In this document: positions 46,537-57,443 of the stretch, piece by piece
How positions within the stretch are numbered: the first letter of the stretch is position 1
Layout of the letters: each line of letters starts with the position of its first letter
NCBI GenBank assembly: GCA_011032825.1
Contig: JAADJZ010000020.1
Coordinates: forward strand, 620,001-684,000
Length of the DNA stretch: 64,000 nucleotides
Source of the DNA: Massariosphaeria phaeospora
Lineage: Eukaryota > Ascomycota > Dothideomycetes > Pleosporales
Reading direction: 5' to 3'
The notes under the pieces: generated by a model
What the model was told of the DNA's origin: nothing
What the model saw: only the letters and a program-made list of their open reading frames with translations
The model's database searches: none
Translations under genes and position numbers: made by a program

Positions 46537-47445
46537 GGGAGGGACATGGGAGTATGAGATGGGATACACGGGTAGCTAGGAGCAATGAAGATGTGGAATG
46601 AATTGCAATGATGGCTTTGGACTTCACCGTACACTAATGCCCAGCAGCACTTCCGCACTCGGTCGATGCTCATCACCATCAACCGGCTAGCGCTCCAAGT
46701 CGCCACCCCGTATCCCGACGCAGAGCGTATTGACTCGAAGCACCTCCTCACATTTGTCTTCTCTTTCTCACTTCCGTCCACCATGGCATGCTTGTCTGGC
46801 AATTTTATGGTTCTCGCTGCGCGACACCATGTAGATATAGCGTCTATGTTTTAGTGTGAGGACAAGCACCGCGTGTGGTAAAGAGTTATTCCAGAGGGCC
46901 GCAGAGGGGGTTTATATACCCTCACTCGTCTCTTTGACCACCACGACTTCTACAACCACTCGTTGACGATAGTCACCATCACCATCACCATCTCTTCTCC
47001 CTCTCTCCCTCTCTCCCGCCTCTCCTCCTCACACCTCTGATCTATCTATCACTCCCTCATCCGCCATCTTCACATGCGTCGCGCCGACCTTCGTTTCTCG
47101 TCCTTCCGCCATGGTAGTAACGTTCTTTTTCTTTTTTTTCTCGACGGCTTCTCCCAGCGGCACCATGGATTGAATGGAAAACAAGTTTCATTTGGGGGAT
47201 TATAGTCTGTGTGCGAGAGAGAGGAAGGTGCAGAGGGGCTGTAGGAGGGATCATAACTATAATAAACCTCTCTTTTCTTTCTGCTTTTCCGCACATCTCT
47301 CTTTCTCCGCAAGCAGCGCCACATTCCCAGTTATACCATCCGTTTCTAGTCTGTCCACCATGAACAGATCTTGCATGTTTTTTAATGTGCTGATTGTACT
47401 GTAAGTGTGTGTATAAGAAGAGAAGTAGAGGGCTGCGAGGGGGCC

Positions 47446-47673
47446 TTATACCCTTCTCATCTTCTCGCTAGCACTCCAACTCGTGTCCGCTTCCGGCACC
47501 ACATGCTTTCTTTCCCTCGTCGTTTCTCCCCCGAGACGCCGCGCCATTGGATAAGACCTCTGGATATTTTTAGTGTACGGAGTCCGGACTGGAGTGCTCG
47601 TGTCAACTGTTTCTTCTTCCGGCACCACATGGTTTTTTCCGCTAGGTGTCTTCTCCACGAGACGCCGCACCAT
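47446..47673 (-). CDS. Cassette ORF, 75 residues with in-frame internal repeat
   Basis: Starts at cassette ATG 47673. Two 42-codon repeats are in the same frame: MVRRLVEKTPSGKNHVVPEE and MARRLGGETTRERKHVVPEA. It stops at TAA 47446-47448, inside the next cassette's TATA-like box (TATAAGG on the minus strand). Retention of frame through the duplication is suggestive of coding, but 126 bp happens to be a multiple of three. Confidence 0.3.
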   Translation of the reverse strand: MVRRLVEKTPSGKNHVVPEEETVDTSTPVRTPYTKNIQRSYPMARRLGGETTRERKHVVPEADTSWSASEKMRRV

Positions 47674-47766
47674 TGGAAAAAGCCTTTGGATATTTTTGTG
47701 GGCGGATGCACGGTGGGTGTGTGTGTGGGAGAGGAGGAGGAAGGAGTGCGGAGAGGAGTGCGGAGC

Positions 47767-47782
47767 GGGGGGGGGGGGGGGG
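47767..47782. repeat. 16-bp poly-G run next to a cassette TATA box
   Basis: The G-run that precedes CTTATATA in every cassette (usually 4-5 G) is expanded to 16 G at 47767-47782, and to 12 G at 55293-55304. Such runs are prone to slippage and could form quadruplexes. Confidence 0.8.
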
Positions 47783-48591
47783 CTTATATATCCTGTTCTT
47801 CCTGTCCTTGAGCATTCTGTCAAGTTCGGTCGACTTGCTCCGAACTCGGTGATTGTCGACATCACTGCGCTCTTTACCCCTCATGCCCTGGACGTCTTTC
47901 CCATTTTTCCGCACCTTCTCAAGCAACAACGCATTTTCTGCATCATCACCAGTTTTACAGCTGTCCGGCATGACGAGAGATAATTGTGGCTTTTAGTTCA
48001 GGGCTTGCTGCAGGCGCCACCGCACCATGATATTGTGATCCCTAAGTTTTTAGTGTGCAGATCGTACCGCTGGTGTGGAGAAGAGAAAAGAAGACGAGGA
48101 GAGGGCGGCGAGGGGAGGCTTATATGCGCGAGTCCGTCCTGATTCTGCTCAAGGACTTCCATGAAGGCTACTTCGGCCGGTTTTGAACTTGGGGGTTATC
48201 ATCACTACCGCGAATGTCCATCTTTGCTACTTCTCCGCACATTTCGTATCCGGATCTAGCTCTTTCAACACATGATTACATGCGTTCCTAGATTCTCGCC
48301 CACCATGCTAGAATTTGCATTTCTTTTGGTTCGGAGGCCTCCGCACCATCACGTCTACTGCTTTTTGCTTTTAATGTGCAGATTGTACCGCTGGTGTGTA
48401 GGGAGAAAAATAGACGACAAGGAGAGGACAGCGAGGGGGTGCTTATGTATTACTCTCTCCTCCTAGATCTGCTCCAGCACTTCCATGAAGGCTACTTCGG
48501 CTGGTTTTGAACTCGGCGATCATTATCATCACCGCGAATGTCCCTCTATTTGTTGACGTTCCGCACATTTCGCATCCAAATCTAACTATGT

Positions 48592-48690
48592 CTAACTGAC
48601 ACCATACATGTAGAGCTGTCCTAGTTTCTTGTCCGCTATACGGCGAGCCGGAACGTATTTTTTCTTTTGGTTCGGAGGCTTCCGCACCAT
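48592..48690 (-). CDS. Cassette ORF, 32 residues (MVRKPPNQKK type)
   Basis: Opens MVRKPPNQKKKYVPARRIAD at ATG 48690, 84 nt from its TATA. The next cassette (ATG 48349) opens MVRRPPNQKKCKF and stops after 13 codons: a shared start with a different remainder. Confidence 0.25.
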   Translation of the reverse strand: MVRKPPNQKKKYVPARRIADKKLGQLYMYGVS

Positions 48691-48819
48691 ACGTTTGATG
48701 GCCTTGTTGTTTTAGTGTAAAGATCACGCCGCAGGTGTGTGTAAAGAGAATGTAAGAGGACTACAGAAGGGGGCTTATATACCTCCACGGCTGAAACATG
48801 TACTTCTAGAGTTGACAAT

Positions 48820-48936
48820 CTACATCGAGATTCCGACAGCCAACAACACATGTCTCTGTCCGTTGCCGCTTTCTCGTCCGTCATGAGAGCTGGAGAGACG
48901 ATGTTTTAGTTCCGCGTCTTCTGCAGACAGCACCAT
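48820..48936 (-). CDS. Cassette ORF, 38 residues (MVLSAEDAELK type)
   Basis: Opens MVLSAEDAELKHRLSSSHDG at ATG 48936, 90 nt from the TATATAAG at 49026. The segment DGRESG is matched by NGERESG in the ORF of the next cassette (ATG 49200). Confidence 0.3.
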   Translation of the reverse strand: MVLSAEDAELKHRLSSSHDGRESGNGQRHVLLAVGISM

Positions 48937-49026
48937 GTGGTGAGTAGTGTGTTGTTTTTAGTATAGCGAGTACGCCTCTGGTGTGTGTAGAGAGAAAGAA
49001 CAAGAAGTAGGAGGTCTGTAGGGGGC

Positions 49027-49200
49027 TTATATATGTCCGTGGCTGAGACTTCCAAAGTTATACTCCCGGCGTCGACGATCATCACCATCATTGCCACCAC
49101 TATTGACTTTTTTAAACTCGGATGCTTGGCCACTTTCTCGTTCGCCATTTTGGAACGTACGTTTTTGTTTTAGTGCGCGGTCTTCTGCAGGCGACAGCAT
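49027..49200 (-). CDS. Cassette ORF, 57 residues ending inside next TATA box
   Basis: Opens MLSPAEDRALKQKRTFQNGE at ATG 49200, 92 nt from the TATATAAG at 49292. It ends ...GHI-stop, where the stop TAA (49027-49029) is part of the TATATAAG box of the following cassette. Confidence 0.3.
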   Translation of the reverse strand: MLSPAEDRALKQKRTFQNGERESGQASEFKKVNSGGNDGDDRRRREYNFGSLSHGHI

Positions 49201-49307
49201 GCGTGTGAGGTGATCGTGTTTTTAGTGTGCAGATTGCGCCGCTGGTGTGTGTGAGTTTGAAGGAAGAGGAGGAGAGGACGATGGAAGGGGGCTTATATAT
49301 TCGTGGC

Positions 49308-52300
49308 CAGACTTGTCAACAATCCGTCCGGATTGACAGATTGATTGGACGGATTGATTAATAAGCAATCCGTCCAATCAATCCGAGACCTTGATTACTA
49401 GCAATCCATTCAATCCAGAGGTCCCAGATTGATTGGACGGATTGTTTACGGATTGATTGTTTTGCGTACAGAGGTCCTTCAAGATTCTAGGTGTTAATAG
49501 CTAGCGGAGGCGTAAAAATATAAAATATAATATACTTTCCAGTTCGAATCCTGTAAAATTACTTTCTCGCCCTCGCTCAACCGGCCGTATTAGGCCTAGC
49601 CGCCCCAGAAAATCGATTACGCTGCCCCGAAATATCTCGCGACCCAAGATTTTCGACGCGCCGAGATTAACGCGCACTCACTACGTTCGCCCACACCCAC
49701 GAAAGTACGTATGTTTATCGCGATTTTTCGCCCAAACTAACCTCGCAGATGAATCGGCAGCTTAATGAAGTATTTGAGCGGGTCCTTGACTCCCAGTCCA
49801 CGCAAAACGCCGCCGGCGCAGCTTCCTCGTACCAGGCAACCGATGCACAGTCAACATCTGACGCGCCACTCGATCTCGATCCTCTCGCTGTCTCTGCCTC
49901 CGCCGACGATGATGAGGACTATGAAGGCCTTGTTTGGTCGCGCGTACCTAATTTACAGAAGCCTCAATACGCTGCTAAACGTGCCTTAACAAGCTAGGTT
50001 TTTTAATACGGCTAGCGCGTATACCATCGCAAGCATAAGGCGCTGTATTGGCTGTGCAAATACTGCCATATACACAAGCAAAACGGGTTGTTTAAAGTGG
50101 CAACTTCAACCTCTGCTATCCATCGGCACCTCGAGGCGCGGCGACCTGGCCACGGAGTCAGCAAAGATGGCCCAATTCGGTTCAAGAAGGAGGCATCTAT
50201 CATCTCCGCCCTACAGCGACAGGGCGTTGATGTGAGTCAAGAGGTAGCAAACGCCGTCGCCGATACCTTTTCGGCGCCCGCTTTTTAGCAGGCGCTCATC
50301 GAGTGGGTGGCCGCCGATAACCAAGCTCTGCGCGTTGTAGAGGTGCCTGCCTTTCGAGATATGATCAAGGCTGCTAATCCGCTCGCTGAGCGCGTTTTGT
50401 GGAGCAGCCACAACACTCTCCAGTCGCACATTATAGATGAATACAACGCCTACCTACCCGCCGTCGTGAGCTACATAAAGGCAGCCAAATCCGCTATACA
50501 CGTATCCTTTGACAACTGGACCTCATACGGCGGCAAACGCGCTATCACCAGAATCTGCGTACACCACTTGAACGCAGCGGGTCAACAAGTAGATTACTTC
50601 CTTGGCCTGCCGACGCTATCGGGCGACCACTCCGGTTTAAATATCGCAGCAATCGTGAGCTCAACTCTCCACCAGTTTCATATACGAAAAGAAGCCTTAG
50701 GTTACTTTGTGCTTGATAACGCGACAAACAACGATACTGCCGTTAACGAGCTAGCAGAGGAGTACGGCTTCAACCCGAGCCACCGGAGATTGCGCTGCAG
50801 CTGCCATATACTCAATCTCGCTGCCTAAAACGTTATCTTTGGCCAGGATCGCGACGCGTTTGAGAACTCGCAGGAGAATTTAGTAGTACGTATTGCCTTT
50901 TTCTTTCCTGCCGCCGTCTCTCGCGCAGCACCTGCTAACTCGCCCTAGGCAAAGGAACAGTACATGAACGAGTGGCGCAAAGCTGGCCCGCTAGGCGTAC
51001 TGTTTGACGTCATCGCCTCAATCTGTACGCCGCAGGCGCGCGAGCTTTTGGAGGGATACCAGCGAGATGAGGCAACGTCGCTAAATCTCACGAACTTTAC
51101 GCCAAGAGAACTCAAAAAGCCAGTCAAAACTCGCTAGAACTCTTACTACGATACGTTTGAGCGCGCCGTCGACCTCAGGGTGCCTCTGGACGATTATATG
51201 GGCTACAAAATCGGCGAGAGCAACCGCTCCGCAAACCGACAGCGATCTCGGGCGGGAGCTCGCCCTTCGGAGGCTAGCCAGCCACGCCTGTATATACGTG
51301 AGGAAGGGCTTACTGGCAAAGACTAGGCTACTATTACTGAGTATATCGAGTTGCTTAAGCCTTTCAAGGAGGCGACTAGCTGGCTCGAAGGTCGAGGCAA
51401 GGCTAGTCGCTACGGCGCGATTTGGAAGGTTATCCCTACGTTTGAGTAGCTTCTTGCTACGCTACAGGCTCAACAGGATCGCGTAGAGGCAGTGGATTAC
51501 AACGATCCTGACGCGCCTGAGGATCACGTCAAAACAAACCTCAATCTCGCCATTAGTAAGCTAGAAAACTACTACGCCAAATTCAAAGACGCCCCAGCGT
51601 ATTACTGTGCCCTACGCCTCTACCTAGCGTACAAAAACTTCATCGATACTGCCTGGCGAGTACCCGCTGAGTACGATGACGTAGATAGCCTCTATCCCCG
51701 CAAGGGGTAGCTAGAGGCAAACAACAAAAGTTTTCAATCACTTTGGGCGGGCGCTAAGCTAGCATCTAAAATCGCCGCCGCTGATCCAGCTACGCCGCCG
51801 CCTGCTAAGCGGCAACGTTTTGACTACGCCGTTAACTGTACTGAGTTTATGCTAGCCTCTATGAGAGAGGCGGAGATTGCGGAGGAGATTACTAACGAGT
51901 ATGAGCTCTGGAGCGCAGAGAAACCAATTAATCTAGCCTACAAGCTTGCTTAGCTGCCAATTGCCTACTAGTTGTCAAAGGAGCATTAATACCCTGTTTT
52001 GGCGCGGTTTGCTATGAATATATTGAGTATCCTAGCCTCAGCAGCCAATTGTGAGAGGACTTTTAGTGAACTGGCTGATCTTTTAGGCGTACGGAGACTC
52101 AATATGAGGCCAGATTTACTATCCGCTTTACAGAGCCTCCGATCCTGGAAACGCCTTGGGATTGAGCGCTTCAAAACGCCTTACAAACCTACGAACACGT
52201 ACGATATCACTATCCATAAGATCGACGAATATATTGGGCAATTCACCAATAGTTAGCTTACTAATCAATCCATCCAATCTATCAATCCGTCCACCCCCCA

Positions 52301-52401
52301 AATCCCTAAACAATCCATTCAAGCCAATCCAGGAGAGATTTCTTGTCAATCCATTCAATCCGGGGACCCGGATTGGATTGGACGGATTGTTGACAAGTCT
52401 G
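49308..52401 (+). mobile_element. hAT transposon copy 2, 3094 bp, degenerate
   Basis: TIRs are CAGACTTGTCAACAATCCGT at both ends in inverted orientation, flanked by a perfect 8-bp target duplication TTCGTGGC (49300-49307 and 52402-52409). Subterminal AATCCGTCC and AATCAATC repeats are numerous. TIR and coding region show the same family as copy 1 (TIR core TTGTCAACAATC). It is inserted within an array cassette, just after (plus sense) its TATA box. Confidence 0.93.
49749..52256 (+). pseudogene. hAT transposase copy 2, broken by about ten stops
   Basis: A 5' UTR intron (GTACGT...CAG) precedes ATG 49749 (MNRQLNEVFERVLDSQSTQN). The order of blocks is as in copy 1: PAVVSYIKAAKSAIHVSFDN followed by intact WTSYGGKRAITRIC, EALGYFVLDNATNNDTAVNE, then LRCSCHILNLAA-stop, a short intron near 50890-50948, EWRKAGPLGVLFDVIASICT, and the C-terminal dimerisation block ANCERTFSELADLLG. 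Stops are mostly TAG in place of Trp or Gln. Four stops (after LNLAA, GKD, TFE and before LxANNK) lie at the same places as in copy 1; others are private to each copy. Confidence 0.9.
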
Positions 52402-52515
52402 TTCGTGGCTGAGAATTCTAATCGCGTAGTCGACGATTGTTCACCACCATCGCCACAACCATTGGCCTTTTTCGACCGCTTGGCCGCATGTTTCCGCATA
52501 CAGGTTTGGCTCTTT

Positions 52516-52617
52516 CTAACAGCCATCGACATATCCTGAACGACTCTCAATCTCGCATCCAACATAACAAGGTGTGCTTCTGACTTTTAGTTGAGCGTCT
52601 TTTGCGGGCAGCACCAT
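52516..52617 (-). CDS. Cassette ORF, 33 residues
   Basis: Opens MVLPAKDAQLKVRSTPCYVG at ATG 52617, 94 nt from its TATA-like box (52711). The neighbouring cassette at 52915 opens MVLPAEDAELKVGWRD and then stops. Confidence 0.28.
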   Translation of the reverse strand: MVLPAKDAQLKVRSTPCYVGCEIESRSGYVDGC

Positions 52618-53649
52618 GGGTTGCTGGAGCGGACCTTTTTAGTGTCGAGAGTGTTCTGCGTATGTGTGGGAAGAGAAAGAAAGAGAGGAGGGAGAGGAAT
52701 GCGGAGGGGGCTTATGTACCTCGGGGCTGAGGTTTCCAAGGCTCTACTTCTCTCCTAGATTGGACGATCATCAGCATCACCTCCATTTCCCCTCTACCAA
52801 TCTTATATAACGTTCCGCATCTACACGCACAATCTCCGCACAAACACCACAGTCTGAACCGCTCTCAGTCTCTCCATCCGACTTTTAGTTCAGCGTCTTC
52901 TGCAGGCAGCACCATAATCGGGGTGCCTTGTCCATTTTAGTGCTGAGAGTGTGCTGCGTATGTGTGGGGAGAGGAGGGAGAGAAATACGGAGGGGGCTTA
53001 TGTAGTATGCACCTCGCGGCTGAGGCCTCAAGGTTTTACTCCCGGAGTGGACGATCATCTCCACCATCTCTCATTACTTCTTCTCCGGAAAATTCTCAAT
53101 TAACACTGACTCTCGCTAGCGACCAACAACACATATTTGGATTCGTTGCCAATTTCTTGTCCGCCATGAAAACTGGTGCTCTCTGTTTTGTTCGGCGTTC
53201 TCCCCAGGCGGCACCATGTTATTCATTCTGAATTCTTTTTAGTGTGAGAATTATACCGTAGGTGTGAGGAGAAGAAAGGGAAATAGAAGGGCTGCGAAGG
53301 GGGCTTATATACACCCGCTCTTTCCCTAAACCCGGCAATTATTATCTCCATCATCACTACGCACACCTCTCAACCACACCTGGGCGTTCTCCCCAAGAAT
53401 AACACGTGCCCGAACTGTTTCCCAATCTCTCGTTCCACCATGACGACTGTGGTTTTTGCTTTCTTCGCGGCTTCTACTTTTCTCCAAGCTGCATCATGGT
53501 CCATGTCCTTGGTGCTTTTGCGCTTTAGTGTAAGGACTATGCCGCGGGGGCATGTGAAGAGTGAAGGGGTAGAAGCAAGGGGTTTATGTACCTCTGTGAC
53601 TGAGACTTCGACTCCTAGATTTGACGATCATCACCGCTATTACCTCTCT

Positions 53650-53763
53650 CTACTCCCCCATACGTTGCTCATCTGTGTCTGGCTTTTTAATACAACCAAC
53701 TACACATGATGGAATCTTGTCTTGGTTTTTACTATCCAGCGCCCTCTCCAAGCGACACACCAT
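53650..53763 (-). CDS. Cassette ORF, 37 residues
   Basis: Opens MVCRLERALDSKNQDKIPSC at ATG 53763, 89 nt from the TATATAAG at 53852; ends TAG 53650. Confidence 0.25.
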   Translation of the reverse strand: MVCRLERALDSKNQDKIPSCVVGCIKKPDTDEQRMGE

Positions 53764-54743
53764 GAACATACCAGAGCGAACTTTCAAATGTGTGAATTAA
53801 TCTGCTTGAGGTGTGTAGAGAAGAATGTGGAAAGAGGAATGCGGGAGGGGGCTTATATACCCCTCGGTCGAAGATTCAACTCCTGGTGTCGATGATTATC
53901 ACTATCGCCACGCATTCCCATCTCTACTGCTCTGCCTCACAGCTCTTGTCGCCACATGCGCCCTGTTCACGAACGACCCATTTTTTTGATCTCTTTCAAT
54001 TTCTTATTCCGGCATCACGAGAGGTGCTTTTGTTCCGCCGTCCTCTCCAGGCAGCACCATGGCCAATGCTCGAGCGGGTTTTAGTAAGAGGATACTTCTT
54101 GTATGTGTGTAGGAAAGAAGAGGGAGAGTACTCGAGAAAGGGGCTTATATGGGTAGGCTTGACGCGGGAAGGGCTTCTTTGGCTCCTGATGATGATGGTC
54201 ATGCATAGCCACCATTTCCTCGTTTCTCCAAACGTCACGTTTCTGGAATTATTCTCGGCCTCCTGTCTACGACGCAGAAACACATTCGCTGTTTTCTATT
54301 GGTTTAGCGTCTTCTGCGGGCTGCACCATCGACCGGTACTTTGGCGGTTTTGGTATGTAATCCGAATCAAATCGAATACGTGGAGAGGAAAGAGCCAGAG
54401 AGGACTGCGGGAGGGGGCTTATGCATGTGTCTTTGCGGTGCGAGTGCGTGCCGATTGCCTGCTCCTAGTCTTGATGATCGTCATCATCACTATCACCATT
54501 ATCAAACCTTCGTTCCTCCGCTTATTTCACCCCCCCCTTTCTGCCCATCATGGTGGAATGAATTGGCTATTTTCTTTTTTTTGGCTTGAGGACTTCTGCT
54601 AGCGACTACATAGGAACCCATCGAATGAATTTTAGTGTGTAAATCGAATCGAACGTGTGTGAGGAAGAGGACAGTAGGGGAGGGCTTTTATATTCAGGTG
54701 GGTAGTTTGGAGGCTGGAACTTCAAGCGGCCAGGTGTGTAAGG

Positions 54744-54881
54744 TTACTTGATGATCATGATCACGTCAAGCCCCATCTCCCGATAACGCATTTCCAGAAG
54801 CATTTCCAGTTCTCTGTCCTTGTGCCATGCTGGATTGGGGTCGTAGTTTTTTCGCCGTCGTCTCAGCGCTGCACTCGCCAT
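54744..54881 (-). CDS. Cassette ORF, 45 residues
   Basis: Opens MASAALRRRRKNYDPNPAWH at ATG 54881, 91 nt from the TATATAAG at 54972. It ends ...VIMIIK-TAA at 54744; the MIIK part is encoded by the conserved GATCAT element, which here would be both coding and regulatory. Confidence 0.25.
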   Translation of the reverse strand: MASAALRRRRKNYDPNPAWHKDRELEMLLEMRYREMGLDVIMIIK

Positions 54882-57348
54882 CATTGAACTGTACTATTCT
54901 TTTTAATGCAGACACTTCAACTGATGGTTTGTGTAGAGAGAGAAAGAGGGGGAGAGGACTGGAGAAGGGGACTTATATAGGGAGGTTTGAGGCTGGGAGT
55001 CTAGTCCTTCGAGAAAGGGCGTGCGAGTTTGCGACGGATGCGGATGCTAGGCATCACTATCCGTTGACGATCATCATCACCACCTCGCCCTTCTCTATCA
55101 ACCCTGTTTCTCCAACGATCAACAGCCAAGGACATATGTCCGAGTTTTGCAGCCCTTTCTCGTGCCCCCATGCATGAAGTTCCAGACAATTATATCTTCT
55201 CCGCGCCCAACATCGATAGACGAGGCAAGCTTTTTAGTGAGCACAGAAGCGAGTACATTGGTAGAGAGAAGAGAAAGGAAGGAAAGAGATTTGGGGGGGG
55301 GGGGTGGGGTTTAATATGCTTTTGCCGCAACTCGGGCTTGAACCAAAAAAACAGGAGGCGAGGGCGCAATGCATGCCACGGACACACTTAGGTTTCAATC
55401 TTGTGTGATGATTATCGTCATCAGCAGCAGCACACTCCTCCTATCTTTGTATCCGCTTTCCATGTCCCCATGGCGACCAGTTTTTGGCTCTCGCGTCTGG
55501 ACTCCGGAACACCCTTCTCGAGCATTCAATTTTATAGTAAATACTGGGGCGAGTGCGATGGCGGAGAGAAGGAGATGGAGCGGAGTAGAGGAAGGGTCTT
55601 ATTTACCGTTGCGGATAGGAATTAGACGGAGATGAAAGCGGGGATAGCTGAGAAGGAGTGTTTCTCAGCAATGTCCATCACCACTAGTAACTCACCTTCA
55701 CACGGATTCCACACAACCCATACTTGTCGCTGTTTTGCGAGACGCCCATGCGGAGTGGGTTTTATCTCTCGCTTCCAGGCACCGTAACATTAGTCAGATT
55801 TATGTTGATCTTGTAATAAGCATGGCGGGAGTGCGTCGATAGAGAGAGAAGAAAAGGGAGTAGAAAGGAAGAGCTTATATAACTTTGCCGCGGCTACTCG
55901 CTATTGATCAGACGAATAACCTCTGATGAAAGCATTGCGCCACGACACAGCGTTGACGATGAGCATCATCGCGCCCCGCATTTCTACTCGAAAACTACGC
56001 ATTCTGCACTCCTAACTTTGTTTTCCACATCTCGCTTCCGAGCGCCGCACCATCCATTCTTACCGCTAGGTTTTTGGGATTGCCACAGGTAGTGCGTTCA
56101 TAGAGAGAAGAAAGGAAGTGGTGAACAGAGGGGGCTTATATAACTTTACCGCCGATATGTGGATAGTCAGAGAAGAGCCGATGGGAAAAGGAAACGAGCA
56201 TGCTACGGCGATACTAAGCGATTATGATCATCCTCACGCCTCGGACTCCCAACATGCACATACCGAAATCATATACTTGTTCTTTAGGCTTCATGCCCGG
56301 CAGTTTTAATCTTTCTCTCCAAGCGCCGCATCATGCGTCCCTCGATGAGGTTTTTTTTGTACTGAGCACAGAAGCGAGTGCGTTGGTAGAGAAAATAATG
56401 AATAGTGGTCAGATGCGCTTATATACCTTTACGGGTGAAGATTGGGACTAAGCAAGGCGAGAGGAGAGGATAGGATGGTGTACGAAGTTTCACGTTGACG
56501 ATCATCACCACCATCAGTACCATGTCTCATGCCTTCGGCCTCTCTTCTTCAAGCGCCGCCACATATCCCTATGCTCTGTCTTTTTTTTCTCAACTTTGGC
56601 AGTGTGGTTGTATTTTCGAACTGGGCACAGAATTGAGTGCGCTCTTTGCAGCGGAGAAGAAGGAGAGGAAGTAAAGAGGGGCTTATATACCTTTGCGGAT
56701 GGGAAATCAGGATGGAGGTAAGTCGCAGTCTCTCGTTTGACGATGATAATCATCATCATCGGCACACCTCACACTCCTCTATGCTTCATGCTTTATCCTT
56801 GCATGTCTTTCTTTCACTTCCCGCCGCCCCAACATTCGGGTCGTCTTCGCGGTCTTTTTTCACGAGCGCACGACATAGTGAATTGATAGAGAGGAAAAGG
56901 AAAGTAGAAGGAGGCCTATATGCCTGTGCGACGCAGTGTTTGACGAAAGAGAGTTGAGCGTGTGTGAGGGTGCGGTAATGCGCATTATTAGTCTCCCAAG
57001 TAACGCGACAGAATCCCTGTCTTTCACCATTCCGTTTCTTCCAACCTTACGCGCCCGAACAATCATTCAATAGAGAAATGTTCTCGCGAGCCCATGGACG
57101 AGTCTCCTTTGATTGAACATTCGGTGGAACATTCATTTTCCTGCAACGAGCACAGCGGGAAGAAGTGCGTTAATGAAGAGAAGGAGAGAGAGTAAAGATA
57201 GGGGTCTACCGTAGATACGTTCGAAGGTAGGGCGTGTGAGTGTGTCTCGCGCTTCACGATTGCATCATCATCATCGCGACATCAACAATGAGACTCCGCT
57301 TGAGCTGTTCGCGCAAACTTTCTCATCGCGACATCATCGTCACAGTCT

Positions 57349-57443
57349 GGCGGGTTTGGCGCGTTCTGGCGGGTTTGGCGCATCCAGGCGGGTTTGTCGC
57401 ATCCAGGCGGGTTTGTCGCATCCAATGCGGGTTTGGCACATCC
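57349..57443. repeat. 19-bp minisatellite, five copies, inside the array
   Basis: GGCGGGTTTGKCGCATCCA starts at 57349, 57368, 57387, 57406 and, altered, at about 57425. The third and fourth copies are identical. It lies in the longest gap between TATA boxes (57205 to 57863). Confidence 0.88.

Larger units (their letters stand above)
46800..49307 (-). repeat. Cassette array, subfamily 2 (about 280 bp period), left block
   Basis: Plus-strand CTTATATA-type boxes (minus-strand TATATAAG) lie at about 46911, 47444, 47783, 48119, 48442, 48774, 49026 and 49292. Each is preceded (plus sense) by TTTTAGTGTGCAGAT...GGTGTGTG, a purine tract ending in a G-run, and followed by a GACGATCATCACCATC-like element. 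Each CACCAT (minus ATG) lies 84-110 nt from its TATA: 47673, 48029, 48349, 48690, 48936, 49200. Unit length varies between 200 and 340 bp, while the TATA-to-ATG part hardly varies. 47470-47695 holds an extra 126-bp internal duplication. The hAT copy 2 sits right after the last TATA. Confidence 0.75.
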
